In this document: positions 1 to 5,939 of the stretch, piece by piece
Position numbering within the stretch: the first letter of the stretch is position 1
Layout of the letters: each line of letters starts with the position of its first letter
Origin: Chryseobacterium sp. UBA6632
GTDB lineage: Bacteria > Bacteroidota > Bacteroidia > Flavobacteriales > Weeksellaceae
NCBI GenBank assembly: GCA_002455915.1
Contig: DKLU01000029.1
Location: 1 to 11,280, forward strand
DNA: 11,280 nt
Direction of reading: 5' to 3'
The notes under the pieces: model-generated
What the model was told of the DNA's origin: nothing
The model's database searches: none
Seen by the model: the letters and a program-made list of their open reading frames with translations, nothing else
Position numbers and translations under genes: made by a program

Positions 1-1
1 C

Positions 2-604
2 ATCCTGAATTTCAAGGATACAAAACCTTACGCAGACCGTCTGAAAGAGGTAAAAGCAAAAACAAAATTGACAGATTCTATCAGAAATGCTGTTGGAACT
101 GTAAAAGGAACTGAAATGGTAGTTTCTTGTATGGATTTCGCTTTTATCGGAGGTTCTTTAGGATCTGTAATGGGTGAAAAAATCAGAAGAGCGGTAGATT
201 ACTGTATCAAAAATAAACTTCCTTACATGATCATTTGCCAGTCTGGTGGAGCGAGAATGCAGGAAGCAACATATTCTTTGATGCAGTTAGCAAAAGTTCA
301 GGCTAAATTGGCTCAGCTTTCAGAAGCAGGGCTTTTATACATCGCTTACCTTTGTGACCCAACTTTTGGTGGAATTACCGCTTCATTCGCAATGACAGCT
401 GATATTATTATGGCTGAACCAAAAGCATTGATCGGTTTTGCAGGACCAAGAGTTATCCGTGAAACGATCGGTAGAGACTTACCGGAAGGTTTCCAGACTT
501 CAGAATTTCTTCAGGAAAAAGGTTTTGTAGACTTCATCGTGAAAAGAACTGAAATACAGGAAACCGTTGCTAAAACAGTAAAATTATTAGCAGTAAATGC
601 TTAA
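2..604 (+). CDS. accD: Acetyl-CoA carboxylase carboxyltransferase subunit beta (5' truncated by window edge)
   Basis: This is the C-terminal 200 residues of AccD. With AccA it forms the carboxyltransferase that moves the carboxyl group from biotin on AccB to acetyl-CoA, giving malonyl-CoA for fatty-acid synthesis in the cytoplasm. The frame is open from base 2, upstream of the first possible internal start (TTG at 68), and reads [14 protein letters not shown], which is normal internal AccD sequence; the true start therefore lies left of the window. Crotonase-type carboxyltransferase features are visible: a glycine-rich segment ([14 protein letters not shown]), the [11 protein letters not shown] oxyanion-hole region, and [12 protein letters not shown] followed by IGFAGPRVI. 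The N-terminal four-cysteine zinc ribbon expected in AccD would be off-window. The ending (LLAVNA) is intact, and a hairpin terminator follows after about 20 bases. Identification is firm from family knowledge. Confidence 0.96.
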   Translation: MLNFKDTKPYADRLKEVKAKTKLTDSIRNAVGTVKGTEMVVSCMDFAFIGGSLGSVMGEKIRRAVDYCIKNKLPYMIICQSGGARMQEATYSLMQLAKVQAKLAQLSEAGLLYIAYLCDPTFGGITASFAMTADIIMAEPKALIGFAGPRVIRETIGRDLPEGFQTSEFLQEKGFVDFIVKRTEIQETVAKTVKLLAVNA

Positions 605-625
605 TAATTTGTAACAAAATACTAC

Positions 626-654
626 AATCTCTCTCTAATTAGGGAGAGATTTTT
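626..654 (+). terminator. Rho-independent terminator of accD
   Basis: Stem arms 626-636 and 641-651 pair over 11 positions with one G-T wobble around an AATT loop, and the right arm runs into five T residues (650-654). It lies 21 bases after the accD stop. It ends only 4 bases before the first ATG of the next gene, so that gene probably needs either read-through or a later start. Confidence 0.8.
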
Positions 655-658
655 ATTG

Positions 659-1171
659 ATGAGAACTTTTAAAATATTTTTTAATACGATCCGAAGCATG
701 AGCTTTAAAAAGATTTGTCGTCTTTTAGGGCTTGTTCTCCCCCATCCTATTTTCGCTATATTAAGTTTTCATGCTACCGTGCAGGCTTTTACCATTGCTC
801 AGAAAAAGTTCCCGAAAACGGCTTCCAATAACGGAATAGGCAACGCTTTCAGGCACGCACTCTGGTGCTGTTTTATCACGATGTATTGCTCTAAAGTCTC
901 TTCTCCTGAGAAAGCTCTTGATTTCTGTAAAAAAATCACCGATATGCATGAAGAATTGTTTCCCAACAAACCTTTGGAAACTAAAATGGATCTTCATAAT
1001 AATACATTCGGAATGAATTTTTACAGAGAATTATTACCCGGAATTCACCGCCAGTTTTTTGAAAAAAGTTTTTTCATTGATGGATTGGAAAAGAAAATGA
1101 AAGAAGCCAAAGTTTTGAAAAATCTGGATGATAATTTTGAAGGATTTTTGGTTTATCTTGATGAAAAGTAA
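659..1171 (+). CDS. Conserved protein with NAFRHALW and DLHNN motifs (DUF6973-like)
   Basis: This is a 170-residue protein of unknown function. Visible features are a mildly hydrophobic N-terminal part (about residues 18-45, not a clean signal peptide), NAFRHALW at 62-69, DMHEEL at 95-100 and MDLHNNTFG at 110-118. The spaced His, Glu, Asp and Asn residues suggest a metal site or hydrolase-like active site, but that is inference. From memory this motif set matches the small DUF6973 domain found in Bacteroidota; I cannot confirm it by search. A TTG at 656 directly precedes the ATG and is less likely as the start. The ATG at 659 is only 4 bases after the accD terminator, so the next in-frame ATG at 698 (157 residues, MSFKKICRLL) is a serious alternative. 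No terminator follows. Confidence 0.75.
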   Translation: MRTFKIFFNTIRSMSFKKICRLLGLVLPHPIFAILSFHATVQAFTIAQKKFPKTASNNGIGNAFRHALWCCFITMYCSKVSSPEKALDFCKKITDMHEELFPNKPLETKMDLHNNTFGMNFYRELLPGIHRQFFEKSFFIDGLEKKMKEAKVLKNLDDNFEGFLVYLDEK

Positions 1172-1278
1172 TCATTTTATTTACAAATTTCAATTTCTTT
1201 CTACATTTTCATTTTCACTCTAAACGAAGCGAAAGCGAAGTGATGAATCTATTATTTTAAATTCATCTTCGTGAAGTT

Positions 1279-1339
1279 TGTCATCCTGAAAGGATCTAAA
1301 CATCGTTAAAATAACCGCTGAGATGCTTCCAACATGACA
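1279..1339. repeat. Imperfect inverted repeat, flavobacterial intergenic repeat type
   Basis: The arms TGTCATCCTGAAAGGATCT (1279-1297) and AGATGCTTCCAACATGACA (1321-1339) are inverted copies of each other at 15 of 19 positions, separated by 23 bases. Sequences of the form TGTCATYCTGA...GGATCT are, to my knowledge, common interspersed repeats between genes in Chryseobacterium and relatives. Its mismatches and lack of any open frame suggest an old, decaying copy. The family assignment is from memory. Confidence 0.6.
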
Positions 1340-1368
1340 AAAATGCCGTTCAATTTAATTTTATATTG

Positions 1369-1401
1369 AAATTGCTTCGTCACCTCATTTCTCACAATAA
1401 C
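1369..1401. repeat. Degenerate ATTGCTTCGTCAC...CAATAAC-type intergenic repeat fragment
   Basis: The stretch starting GAAATTGCTTCGTCACCTC and ending CTCACAATAAC closely resembles the widespread Bacteroidota repeat AGATTGCTTCGTCACTTC...CTCGCAATGAC, with several substitutions. A related piece rich in GCGAAG lies at about 1222-1250 (AACGAAGCGAAAGCGAAGTG). Together with the inverted repeat at 1279-1339 this looks like a graveyard of short repeats. The comparison is from memory. Confidence 0.5.
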
Positions 1402-1419
1402 TTAAAAATCCACCGTCTC

Positions 1420-1450
1420 TTTGTAATCTGAAGTTTTTTTGATAAGTTTA
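1420..1450 (+). promoter_or_regulatory. Predicted Bacteroidota-type promoter of the spmAB operon
   Basis: TTTG at 1420-1423 is followed after 19 bases by TAAGTTTA at 1443-1450, which matches the flavobacterial -33/-7 consensus (TTTG, TAnnTTTG) except for the last base of the -7 box. Transcription would start near 1457, leaving a leader of about 14 bases before the ATG at 1471. Confidence 0.45.
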
Positions 1451-1470
1451 AACAATCTTAATTCAAACAA

Positions 1471-2874
1471 ATGGTTCTCAGCAGAATTTGGTCGGCATTT
1501 ATCATTATTGCCATTGCCATTGCCAGTATAAAATACGTCTCATCAAGTAACTACAAAACTATTTTCAATGATATGGTGGTAGGAAAAGGCGGCGATACGG
1601 TAAAAATTGCAACACAAAAAATGAATGTTGTTGCGCCAATTGTACGGGACAGTTTGATGAAAAAAAATAGTTTTGAAGACAACCGAATTCATTATAAAAC
1701 CGATTCTTTAAAACAGGAAGTAAATGTGTACCGCGTTCAGGAAACCGACGGCGTGATCGGAACTTCCGAAACTGCAGTAAAAATCTGTCTGGGATTGATA
1801 GGAATTATGGCTTTGTTCATGGGTTTCATGAGCATTGCAGAAAAAGCAGGCGGAATCAATCTTTTAAGCCGATTAATTCAACCATTTTTTTCAAAATTAT
1901 TCCCTGAAATTCCGAAAGATCATCCCGCTTTCGGGCATATGTTAATGAATTTCAGTGCTAATCTTTTGGGTTTGGATAATGCCGCAACTCCTTTTGGATT
2001 AAAAGCCATGGAAAGCCTTCAAAGTTTAAACCCGAATAAAGAGACGGCGAGTAATTCGCAGATTATGTTTCTCTGTCTTCACGCCGGAGGAATGACGTTA
2101 ATTCCGGTTTCGATTATCGCGTTGAGATCTTCTGCAGGTTCTAAAAACCCCACGGATATTTTCCTGTACTGCATGATCGCAACTTTTGCTGCGACTTTAG
2201 CTGCAATGATTATTGTTTCAATTTATCAAAAAATAAATCTTTTAAAACCTGTTCTTTTAGCCTATATCGGAGGAATTTCTGCATTGATTGGCCTTCTCGT
2301 TTGGTATTTAACCGGTTTGAGTAAGGAAGCGTTGGATATATTCAGTCAGGTTTTAAGTAACGGCTTAATTCTTTTCATTTTCGTAGCGATTGTATTGGGT
2401 GCTGTTTATAAAAAGATCAATGTTTTTGAAGCCTTTGTAGATGGTGCAAAAGAAGGATTTACAACGAGTGTGAAGATCATTCCATATTTAGTGGGAATGT
2501 TGATCGCTATTTCACTTTTAAGAACTTCCGGCGTTTTTGAAGTGATTATTGATGGAATGAAATGGGTTGCCAATGCTTCTAATTTAGATGCAAGATTTGT
2601 GGACGGACTTCCAACTGCTTTAATCAAACCATTATCCGGTTCAGGAGCACGTGGAATGATGATGGATACGATGGCGACTTTCGGTCCGGATAGTTTCCAA
2701 GGGAAATTGGCAGCAGTTCTTCAGGGAAGCTCAGATACGACGTTTTACGTGATTGCCGTTTATTTTGGGGCAGTAGCCGTGAAGAACACGAGATATACGG
2801 TAATTGCCATGCTTTTGGCAGATTTGGTGGGTATTATTACTGCTATTGTACTTGCACATCTTTTCTTTGCTTAA
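1471..2874 (+). CDS. Fused spore maturation protein SpmA-SpmB (nucleoside-recognition 'Gate' membrane protein)
   Basis: A 467-residue multi-pass membrane protein joins two Gate domains that are separate SpmA and SpmB proteins in Bacillus. The first Gate domain spans about 101-255, with the SpmA signature GLDNAATPFGLKAM at 167-180. The second spans about 290-467, with the SpmB signature KPLSGSGARG at 386-395. The membrane segments are strongly hydrophobic, for example 6-22, 103-120, 200-218, 229-251, 261-281, 295-312 and 333-350. In Bacillus SpmA/B affect spore-core dehydration; in non-sporulating flavobacteria the substrate is unknown, and transport of a small solute is only inference. Residues 23-100, between the first two membrane segments, form a soluble loop much longer than in Bacillus SpmA. 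ATG 1471 gives the expected MVLSRIWSAF start and has a well-placed promoter. No terminator follows, consistent with an operon continuing rightwards. Confidence 0.88.
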   Translation: MVLSRIWSAFIIIAIAIASIKYVSSSNYKTIFNDMVVGKGGDTVKIATQKMNVVAPIVRDSLMKKNSFEDNRIHYKTDSLKQEVNVYRVQETDGVIGTSETAVKICLGLIGIMALFMGFMSIAEKAGGINLLSRLIQPFFSKLFPEIPKDHPAFGHMLMNFSANLLGLDNAATPFGLKAMESLQSLNPNKETASNSQIMFLCLHAGGMTLIPVSIIALRSSAGSKNPTDIFLYCMIATFAATLAAMIIVSIYQKINLLKPVLLAYIGGISALIGLLVWYLTGLSKEALDIFSQVLSNGLILFIFVAIVLGAVYKKINVFEAFVDGAKEGFTTSVKIIPYLVGMLIAISLLRTSGVFEVIIDGMKWVANASNLDARFVDGLPTALIKPLSGSGARGMMMDTMATFGPDSFQGKLAAVLQGSSDTTFYVIAVYFGAVAVKNTRYTVIAMLLADLVGIITAIVLAHLFFA

Positions 2875-2875
2875 A

Positions 2876-2893
2876 AGTTGCCAGTTGATTGTT
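2876..2893 (+). repeat. Left terminal inverted repeat of the four-helix-bundle cassette
   Basis: This 18-base GTTG-rich sequence matches the reverse complement of 3293-3310 at 15 positions; the mismatches are at arm positions 7, 8 and 13. It starts immediately after the spmAB stop. In the transcript the two arms could pair and place the whole small gene in the loop. Confidence 0.6.
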
Positions 2894-2913
2894 CTGAACG
2901 TAAAAACACAAAT

Positions 2914-3279
2914 ATGAGCTATACAAAACTTGACATTTACAACACTTCTTTTGAATTGTTTATTGAAACTCATCAACTCAGTTTTAAACTCCCTAAACAT
3001 GAAACATATGAACTGGGAAGTCAATTAAGAAGATCTTCTGACTCTATTGTTACAAATATTGTAGAGGGCTATGGAAGAAAAATTTATAAAGGTGAATTTA
3101 TTCGTTTTTTAGTATACTCCCAAGGAAGTTGCGATGAAACCGTTTGCCATTTATCAAAACTGTCGAGGCTTTATCCTGAACTGAATTCAGATTTTGAAAA
3201 TAAGGCAGAACAATACAAATTATTAGGAGGAAAAATCAATAACTTTATAAAATATGTTCAGCTGAACTGGCGAACCTAG
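2914..3279 (+). CDS. Four-helix-bundle protein (23S rRNA intervening-sequence protein family)
   Basis: This 121-residue protein belongs to the four-helix-bundle/IVP family, formerly annotated as 'S23 ribosomal protein', whose members occur inside 23S rRNA intervening sequences, as stand-alone genes, and in the Avd accessory protein of diversity-generating retroelements. The hallmark is clear at residues 33-55: ELGSQLRRSSDSIVTNIVEG, then YGR. The N-terminus (YTKLDIYNTSFELFIETH) matches the usual first helix, and its length is typical for the family. The ATG at 2914 is chosen because the frame's earlier TTG (2878) falls within the left inverted repeat and adds 12 non-family residues. The function of stand-alone members is not known; oligomerisation and nucleic-acid binding are proposed for relatives. 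No reverse transcriptase or variable repeat is nearby, so a retroelement role is unsupported here. The gene is bounded by inverted repeats. Confidence 0.9.
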   Translation: MSYTKLDIYNTSFELFIETHQLSFKLPKHETYELGSQLRRSSDSIVTNIVEGYGRKIYKGEFIRFLVYSQGSCDETVCHLSKLSRLYPELNSDFENKAEQYKLLGGKINNFIKYVQLNWRT

Positions 3280-3292
3280 ACAAGCAACCAGA

Positions 3293-3310
3293 AACAAACA
3301 ACAAGCAACT
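3293..3310 (+). repeat. Right terminal inverted repeat of the four-helix-bundle cassette
   Basis: This CAAC-rich arm is complementary to 2876-2893 at 15 of 18 positions. The 9-mer ACAAGCAAC occurs here at 3301-3309 and again at 3280-3288, just after the four-helix-bundle stop, so the right end also carries a short direct repeat. The arm ends 5 bases before the next gene. Confidence 0.6.
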
Positions 3311-3315
3311 AGATT

Positions 3316-3708
3316 ATGATTACAGATAAAGAATTTACATTAAGATTAATCCGACAGTTAACTCAAGCGTTAGAAAAACTGATTTTAGATAAACCTGAAG
3401 AAAGTTTAATGCAGAAAGAATTGGATTTCGAAACATTGATGAGAGATATTTTCAAGTTTGATTTTACCACGCTTGCATCGAAATCAAAAGAAGAAATTAT
3501 TGAAATAGTGAACGAAAGACAGGAAAGAGATCACAAAGATTATTATGAAATGTTGGGGAATCTTTTCTATTTTAATGGTAAAGCGAGTCAGAATAATGAC
3601 TTTTTAGACAAAGCAAAAACGTTTTACGAACTATATCTTCAAACCAGCGGAATATTTGCACTTCCCGTTATCAACAGAATCAACGAAATAAAAAAAGCAC
3701 TTGAATAA
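3316..3708 (+). CDS. Conserved small helical protein, possibly DUF6483-like
   Basis: A 130-residue, highly charged and predicted mainly helical protein that I do not recognise with certainty. The N-terminal third (TDKEFTLRLIRQLTQALEKL) is an amphipathic helix. The C-terminal part (YYEMLGNLFYFNGKASQ, then a YELYLQTSG helix and an INEIKKALE end) has the look of a TPR-like helical pair. There is no signal peptide or membrane segment, so it is probably cytoplasmic. The organisation resembles DUF6483 proteins, but this is from memory and weak. The start follows the four-helix-bundle cassette by 5 bases; without the cassette it would follow the SpmAB fusion by 6 bases, suggesting original co-transcription and perhaps a shared role. 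Its stop codon lies inside the downstream terminator hairpin. Confidence 0.75.
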   Translation: MITDKEFTLRLIRQLTQALEKLILDKPEESLMQKELDFETLMRDIFKFDFTTLASKSKEEIIEIVNERQERDHKDYYEMLGNLFYFNGKASQNNDFLDKAKTFYELYLQTSGIFALPVINRINEIKKALE

Positions 3709-3720
3709 AGTGCTTTTGTA
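3691..3720. terminator. Bidirectional terminator between convergent genes
   Basis: AAAAGCACTT (3693-3702) pairs perfectly with AAGTGCTTTT (3708-3717) around a 5-base loop, with an A-run on the left and a T-run on the right. It can therefore terminate both the spmAB operon (plus) and exbB-exbD-tonB (minus, whose last codon ends at 3724). The plus-strand stop TAA (3706-3708) lies in the loop and right arm. Confidence 0.85.
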
Positions 3721-3723
3721 TTT

Positions 3724-4611
3724 TTAGAAAGTAATTTTATAAGATCCGGTGGAAGAAACATTCGCTTTTTCAGCTTTTACATATTTCTTAACCCAAGCCA
3801 CTGCGTTTGATGAAATACAAGGGTCTGACGTTCCGCTTAACCTTCTTGCAGAAACTACATTTCCCGCTTTATCTACCGTGTAAGCAACGGTAATTGTTCC
3901 GCTTGCCGTACAGCTATTCGAAGGCTGTGCTCCACCTCTTCCCATTGTTCCGGGAATAAAACCGATCAATTTCCTGTCGATTCCCACTTTACTGTCTCCG
4001 TTTCCGTCGCCTCCTAAAGGATCTCCTGCATTTCCTACTCCCGTTCCGTCACCCTGGCTTCCAGCTTTTGTTCCTCTTCCTTTAATTAAATTTCCAATGG
4101 CTGCATTTCCCTTCCCGTCACCGCTTCCGGTTTTAGAATTGGCGGTTGTAGCACCCGATTTTTTAGTATTTTTAGATGCTGATGTGCTTGTTGATGCTTT
4201 ATCAGCCTTTTTAGATTCCTCTTTTTTAGGTACGGAAACTTTAGAATTATTTCCTGTAAGTACTTTATCTTTCGGTTCAGATTTTTTTATGACAGGTTCT
4301 GGTTTAGGTTCAGGCTTAATGACTGTTTTTGTTTCAGGAACAGGCGTTTCGATAGGTTCCGGAGTTACTTCTTCCGTTGCCGCGGCTAAACTTCCTTCCT
4401 GTTCGGCAGGTTCTTCAATTCCGTTACCATTTCTATTGTCTCCAAAATTCACAAGCATAGTCGTCACCACTTCGGGTTGCTGCTCGATTTCGGGTTTTAA
4501 TTTATATAAAAAAACAAACAACAGGATGGCAGACCAAACAAGGATAGAAAGCAATGCACTTTTTACCCGATCTCTATTTTCCTCGTCTTTGTTTACAATA
4601 TGGCTTCTCAT
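3724..4611 (-). CDS. tonB: TonB-type energy transducer
   Basis: A 295-residue TonB-family protein that links the ExbB-ExbD motor in the inner membrane to outer-membrane receptors. After a short cytoplasmic charged start it has one membrane anchor (about 19-37, ending LLFVFLYKL). A Pro/Glu/Lys-rich linker follows (about 80-135, with PEPKPEP), then an unusually long Gly/Ser/Thr/Asn-rich stretch (about 137-230), and a C-terminal domain (about 233-295) with the TonB-like core ITVAYTVDKAGNVVSARRLSG. Two cysteines, C234 and C265, are both in the periplasmic C-terminal domain and could form a disulfide. ATG 4611 is preferred over the upstream ATG at 4698, which would overlap exbD by 53 bases and add 29 non-family residues. 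It lies 34 bases after exbD. Flavobacterial homologues are sometimes mislabelled as siderophore transporter proteins. Confidence 0.85.
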   Translation of the reverse strand: MRSHIVNKDEENRDRVKSALLSILVWSAILLFVFLYKLKPEIEQQPEVVTTMLVNFGDNRNGNGIEEPAEQEGSLAAATEEVTPEPIETPVPETKTVIKPEPKPEPVIKKSEPKDKVLTGNNSKVSVPKKEESKKADKASTSTSASKNTKKSGATTANSKTGSGDGKGNAAIGNLIKGRGTKAGSQGDGTGVGNAGDPLGGDGNGDSKVGIDRKLIGFIPGTMGRGGAQPSNSCTASGTITVAYTVDKAGNVVSARRLSGTSDPCISSNAVAWVKKYVKAEKANVSSTGSYKITF

Positions 4612-4645
4612 CTTGAAATGATCCTTACCGGAAATTCCGGTTGTA

Positions 4646-5044
4646 TTATTTATCTTTAACCGTTGCAATGGCGATATTAAATTTATTTTTTTCAGCAATT
4701 TCCATTACAAATACCACGTCTTTGTGCATCGTATTTTCATCAGCACGAATGGTAAAAGATTTGTTGGTCTGGTTGGCCAATTTACTTACCACCGTGGGTT
4801 CCAACTGATCTCTTGACACCGGATTATCATCCACAAAATAAGATCCGTCTGGCTTCACGCTTACCACCAAAGGATTCGGAACATTATCTGCTGCCGTATC
4901 TGCTTTGGGTAATTTCACATCTATGGCACTCTGATTGGCCGCCGTAGAGGTAATCATAAAGAATATCAGCATCAGCAAGATAACGTCTGTCATCGCTGCT
5001 AAACTGAATTCGGGATTCGCTTTATTTCTTCTCTGAATCTTCAT
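4646..5044 (-). CDS. exbD: Biopolymer transport protein ExbD/TolR family
   Basis: A 132-residue inner-membrane protein with the standard ExbD layout: a short basic cytoplasmic start (MKIQRRNKANPEF), one membrane helix at about 14-33 (LAAMTDVILLMLIFFMIT), then a periplasmic domain. Asp20 in the helix is the conserved proton-pathway residue of this family. The periplasmic part carries SAIDVKLPKAD and a C-terminal FTIRADENTMHKDVV segment typical of ExbD. With ExbB it converts proton flow into work on TonB. It lies 8 bases after exbB and 34 bases before tonB, consistent with one transcript. The position next to tonB favours ExbD over the related TolR. Confidence 0.93.
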   Translation of the reverse strand: MKIQRRNKANPEFSLAAMTDVILLMLIFFMITSTAANQSAIDVKLPKADTAADNVPNPLVVSVKPDGSYFVDDNPVSRDQLEPTVVSKLANQTNKSFTIRADENTMHKDVVFVMEIAEKNKFNIAIATVKDK

Positions 5045-5052
5045 AAGAAAAA

Positions 5053-5757
5053 TTATAAAGGTTTATTGATAAGATCTAAAAATTCGCCAGACATATTCTG
5101 TGCTTTCAGTACAAATTTATCAATTCTCGTTAATAAAATATTGTAGAAAAAGTTAGCTGGAATTGCTACTGCAAGACCTACCGCCGTTTGTCCTAACGCC
5201 GTATAAATACCCTCAGACAAAGTTTTTGGAGAGAAAGATCCCGTGGCATGAGATAAATTAAAGAACGCAATAATCATCCCGATTACCGTTCCCAATAGTC
5301 CCAACATCGGTGCGATACTCGGTACCACCGCCAAAAGGTTAAGGTTTTTCTCCATATTGGCAACTTCCACCTGAGCTTGCGACTCCATTGCGCTTACAAT
5401 ATCTGAAACGGGGCGCCCCAGTCTTGAAATACCTTTCTCTAAAATCCTTCCTTCCGGAGAATTCTGTCTTTTGCAATAATCTGCTGCCGATTCTATTTTG
5501 CCTTCTTTAATGAAGTCTTCAATATTATCCATAAAATTGGAATCTGTTTTCGAAGTTAATCTTTTGATAAAGAAAAAACGTTCAAAAAACAGATATACGG
5601 AAAATATACCCAATGCGATCACGGTAACCATCACTATTTTAGCGAAAGCCCCACCGTGGAACATGATCTTCCAAAATGAAAATTCTAAATCTTCTGCAGC
5701 CACTGCAGGTGTCGCAACTTGTGCAAACAACATCGTAGTAAGTTCCGTTAACAGCAT
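5053..5757 (-). CDS. exbB: MotA/TolQ/ExbB proton channel family protein
   Basis: A 234-residue inner-membrane protein, first gene of the exbB-exbD-tonB operon. Three membrane helices are visible at about 37-58, 141-167 and 185-208, with a cytoplasmic region between the first two, as expected for the ExbB pentamer that surrounds the ExbD dimer. Family signatures are PMLGLLGTVIGMI at 150-162 and ALGQTAVGLAVAIPANFFYN at 187-206. The residues before the first helix (FAQVATPAVAAED) resemble the short periplasmic N-terminal extension of ExbB. ATG 5757 is used; a second ATG at codon 9 (5733) is possible. The pairing with exbD and tonB supports ExbB rather than TolQ or MotA. Confidence 0.92.
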   Translation of the reverse strand: MLLTELTTMLFAQVATPAVAAEDLEFSFWKIMFHGGAFAKIVMVTVIALGIFSVYLFFERFFFIKRLTSKTDSNFMDNIEDFIKEGKIESAADYCKRQNSPEGRILEKGISRLGRPVSDIVSAMESQAQVEVANMEKNLNLLAVVPSIAPMLGLLGTVIGMIIAFFNLSHATGSFSPKTLSEGIYTALGQTAVGLAVAIPANFFYNILLTRIDKFVLKAQNMSGEFLDLINKPL

Positions 5758-5787
5758 TAATGTGTATTTTTATAAAAGTTTTAACGA

Positions 5788-5795
5788 CAAAAATA
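5788..5795 (-). promoter_or_regulatory. Candidate -7 box upstream of exbB
   Basis: Read on the minus strand this is TATTTTTG, an exact match to TAnnTTTG, placing transcription start about 23 bases before the exbB ATG. No good TTTG-like -33 element is visible at the usual distance. An identical TATTTTTG lies further upstream at 5860-5867 and is an equal alternative. Confidence is low because such AT-rich matches are common. Confidence 0.35.
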
Positions 5796-5939
5796 ATGGA
5801 ATATTATTAATTCATGTCTTAAAAATAGCTTAAAAACAACTTAAAAAATTGTTATTTCTCAAAAATAGCAAATTTCTCTCCAAAACAGGTTTGAAAAGAA
5901 ATCTGATCTATAAAAAAATAGGAAGGATGAAAATTAGAA

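Larger units (their letters stand above)
1172..1470. other. 299-base intergenic spacer with decayed repeats and the spmAB promoter
   Basis: I see no credible coding sequence here. The first 50 bases are T-rich. From about 1222 the spacer contains several degenerate pieces resembling interspersed flavobacterial intergenic repeats (described separately), and it ends with a Bacteroidota-type promoter at 1420-1450. Confidence 0.7.
2876..3310 (+). mobile_element. Putative inverted-repeat-bounded cassette carrying a four-helix-bundle gene
   Basis: AGTTGCCAGTTGATTGTT (2876-2893) and AACAAACAACAAGCAACT (3293-3310) are inverted copies at 15 of 18 positions and enclose one gene. The left end begins 1 base after the spmAB stop codon and the right end lies 5 bases before the next ATG. 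Removing the 435-base unit would leave 6 bases between those genes. Intervening sequences in 23S rRNA that encode the same protein family are known to have complementary ends that form a stem. No transposase, and no convincing target-site duplication, is visible. Calling it mobile is inference. Confidence 0.5.

Noticed and set aside
2914..3279. Diversity-generating retroelement suggested by an Avd-like four-helix-bundle protein
   Set aside because: There is no reverse transcriptase gene, template repeat or variable repeat in the window; the inverted-repeat flanks fit an IVS-type origin better.
3280..3310. CRISPR-like short repeats from the duplicated CAAGCAAC words
   Set aside because: There are only two 9-base copies, with no regular spacers and no cas genes.
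4097..4621. 174-codon plus-strand frame antisense to tonB, giving a hydrophobic Ser/Gly/Val/Phe-rich product
   Set aside because: It is the mirror of the low-complexity linker of tonB on the opposite strand, where Gly/Ser/Pro/Lys/Glu codons keep the frame open. It has no family signature and no promoter.
4609..4698. Longer tonB start at 4698
   Set aside because: It would overlap exbD by 53 bases and add residues with no TonB character; the ATG at 4611 gives the normal charged start followed by the membrane anchor.
5498..5833. 111-codon plus-strand frame antisense to exbB running into the spacer
   Set aside because: The product has no domain and the exbB frame is strongly supported by its membrane motifs.
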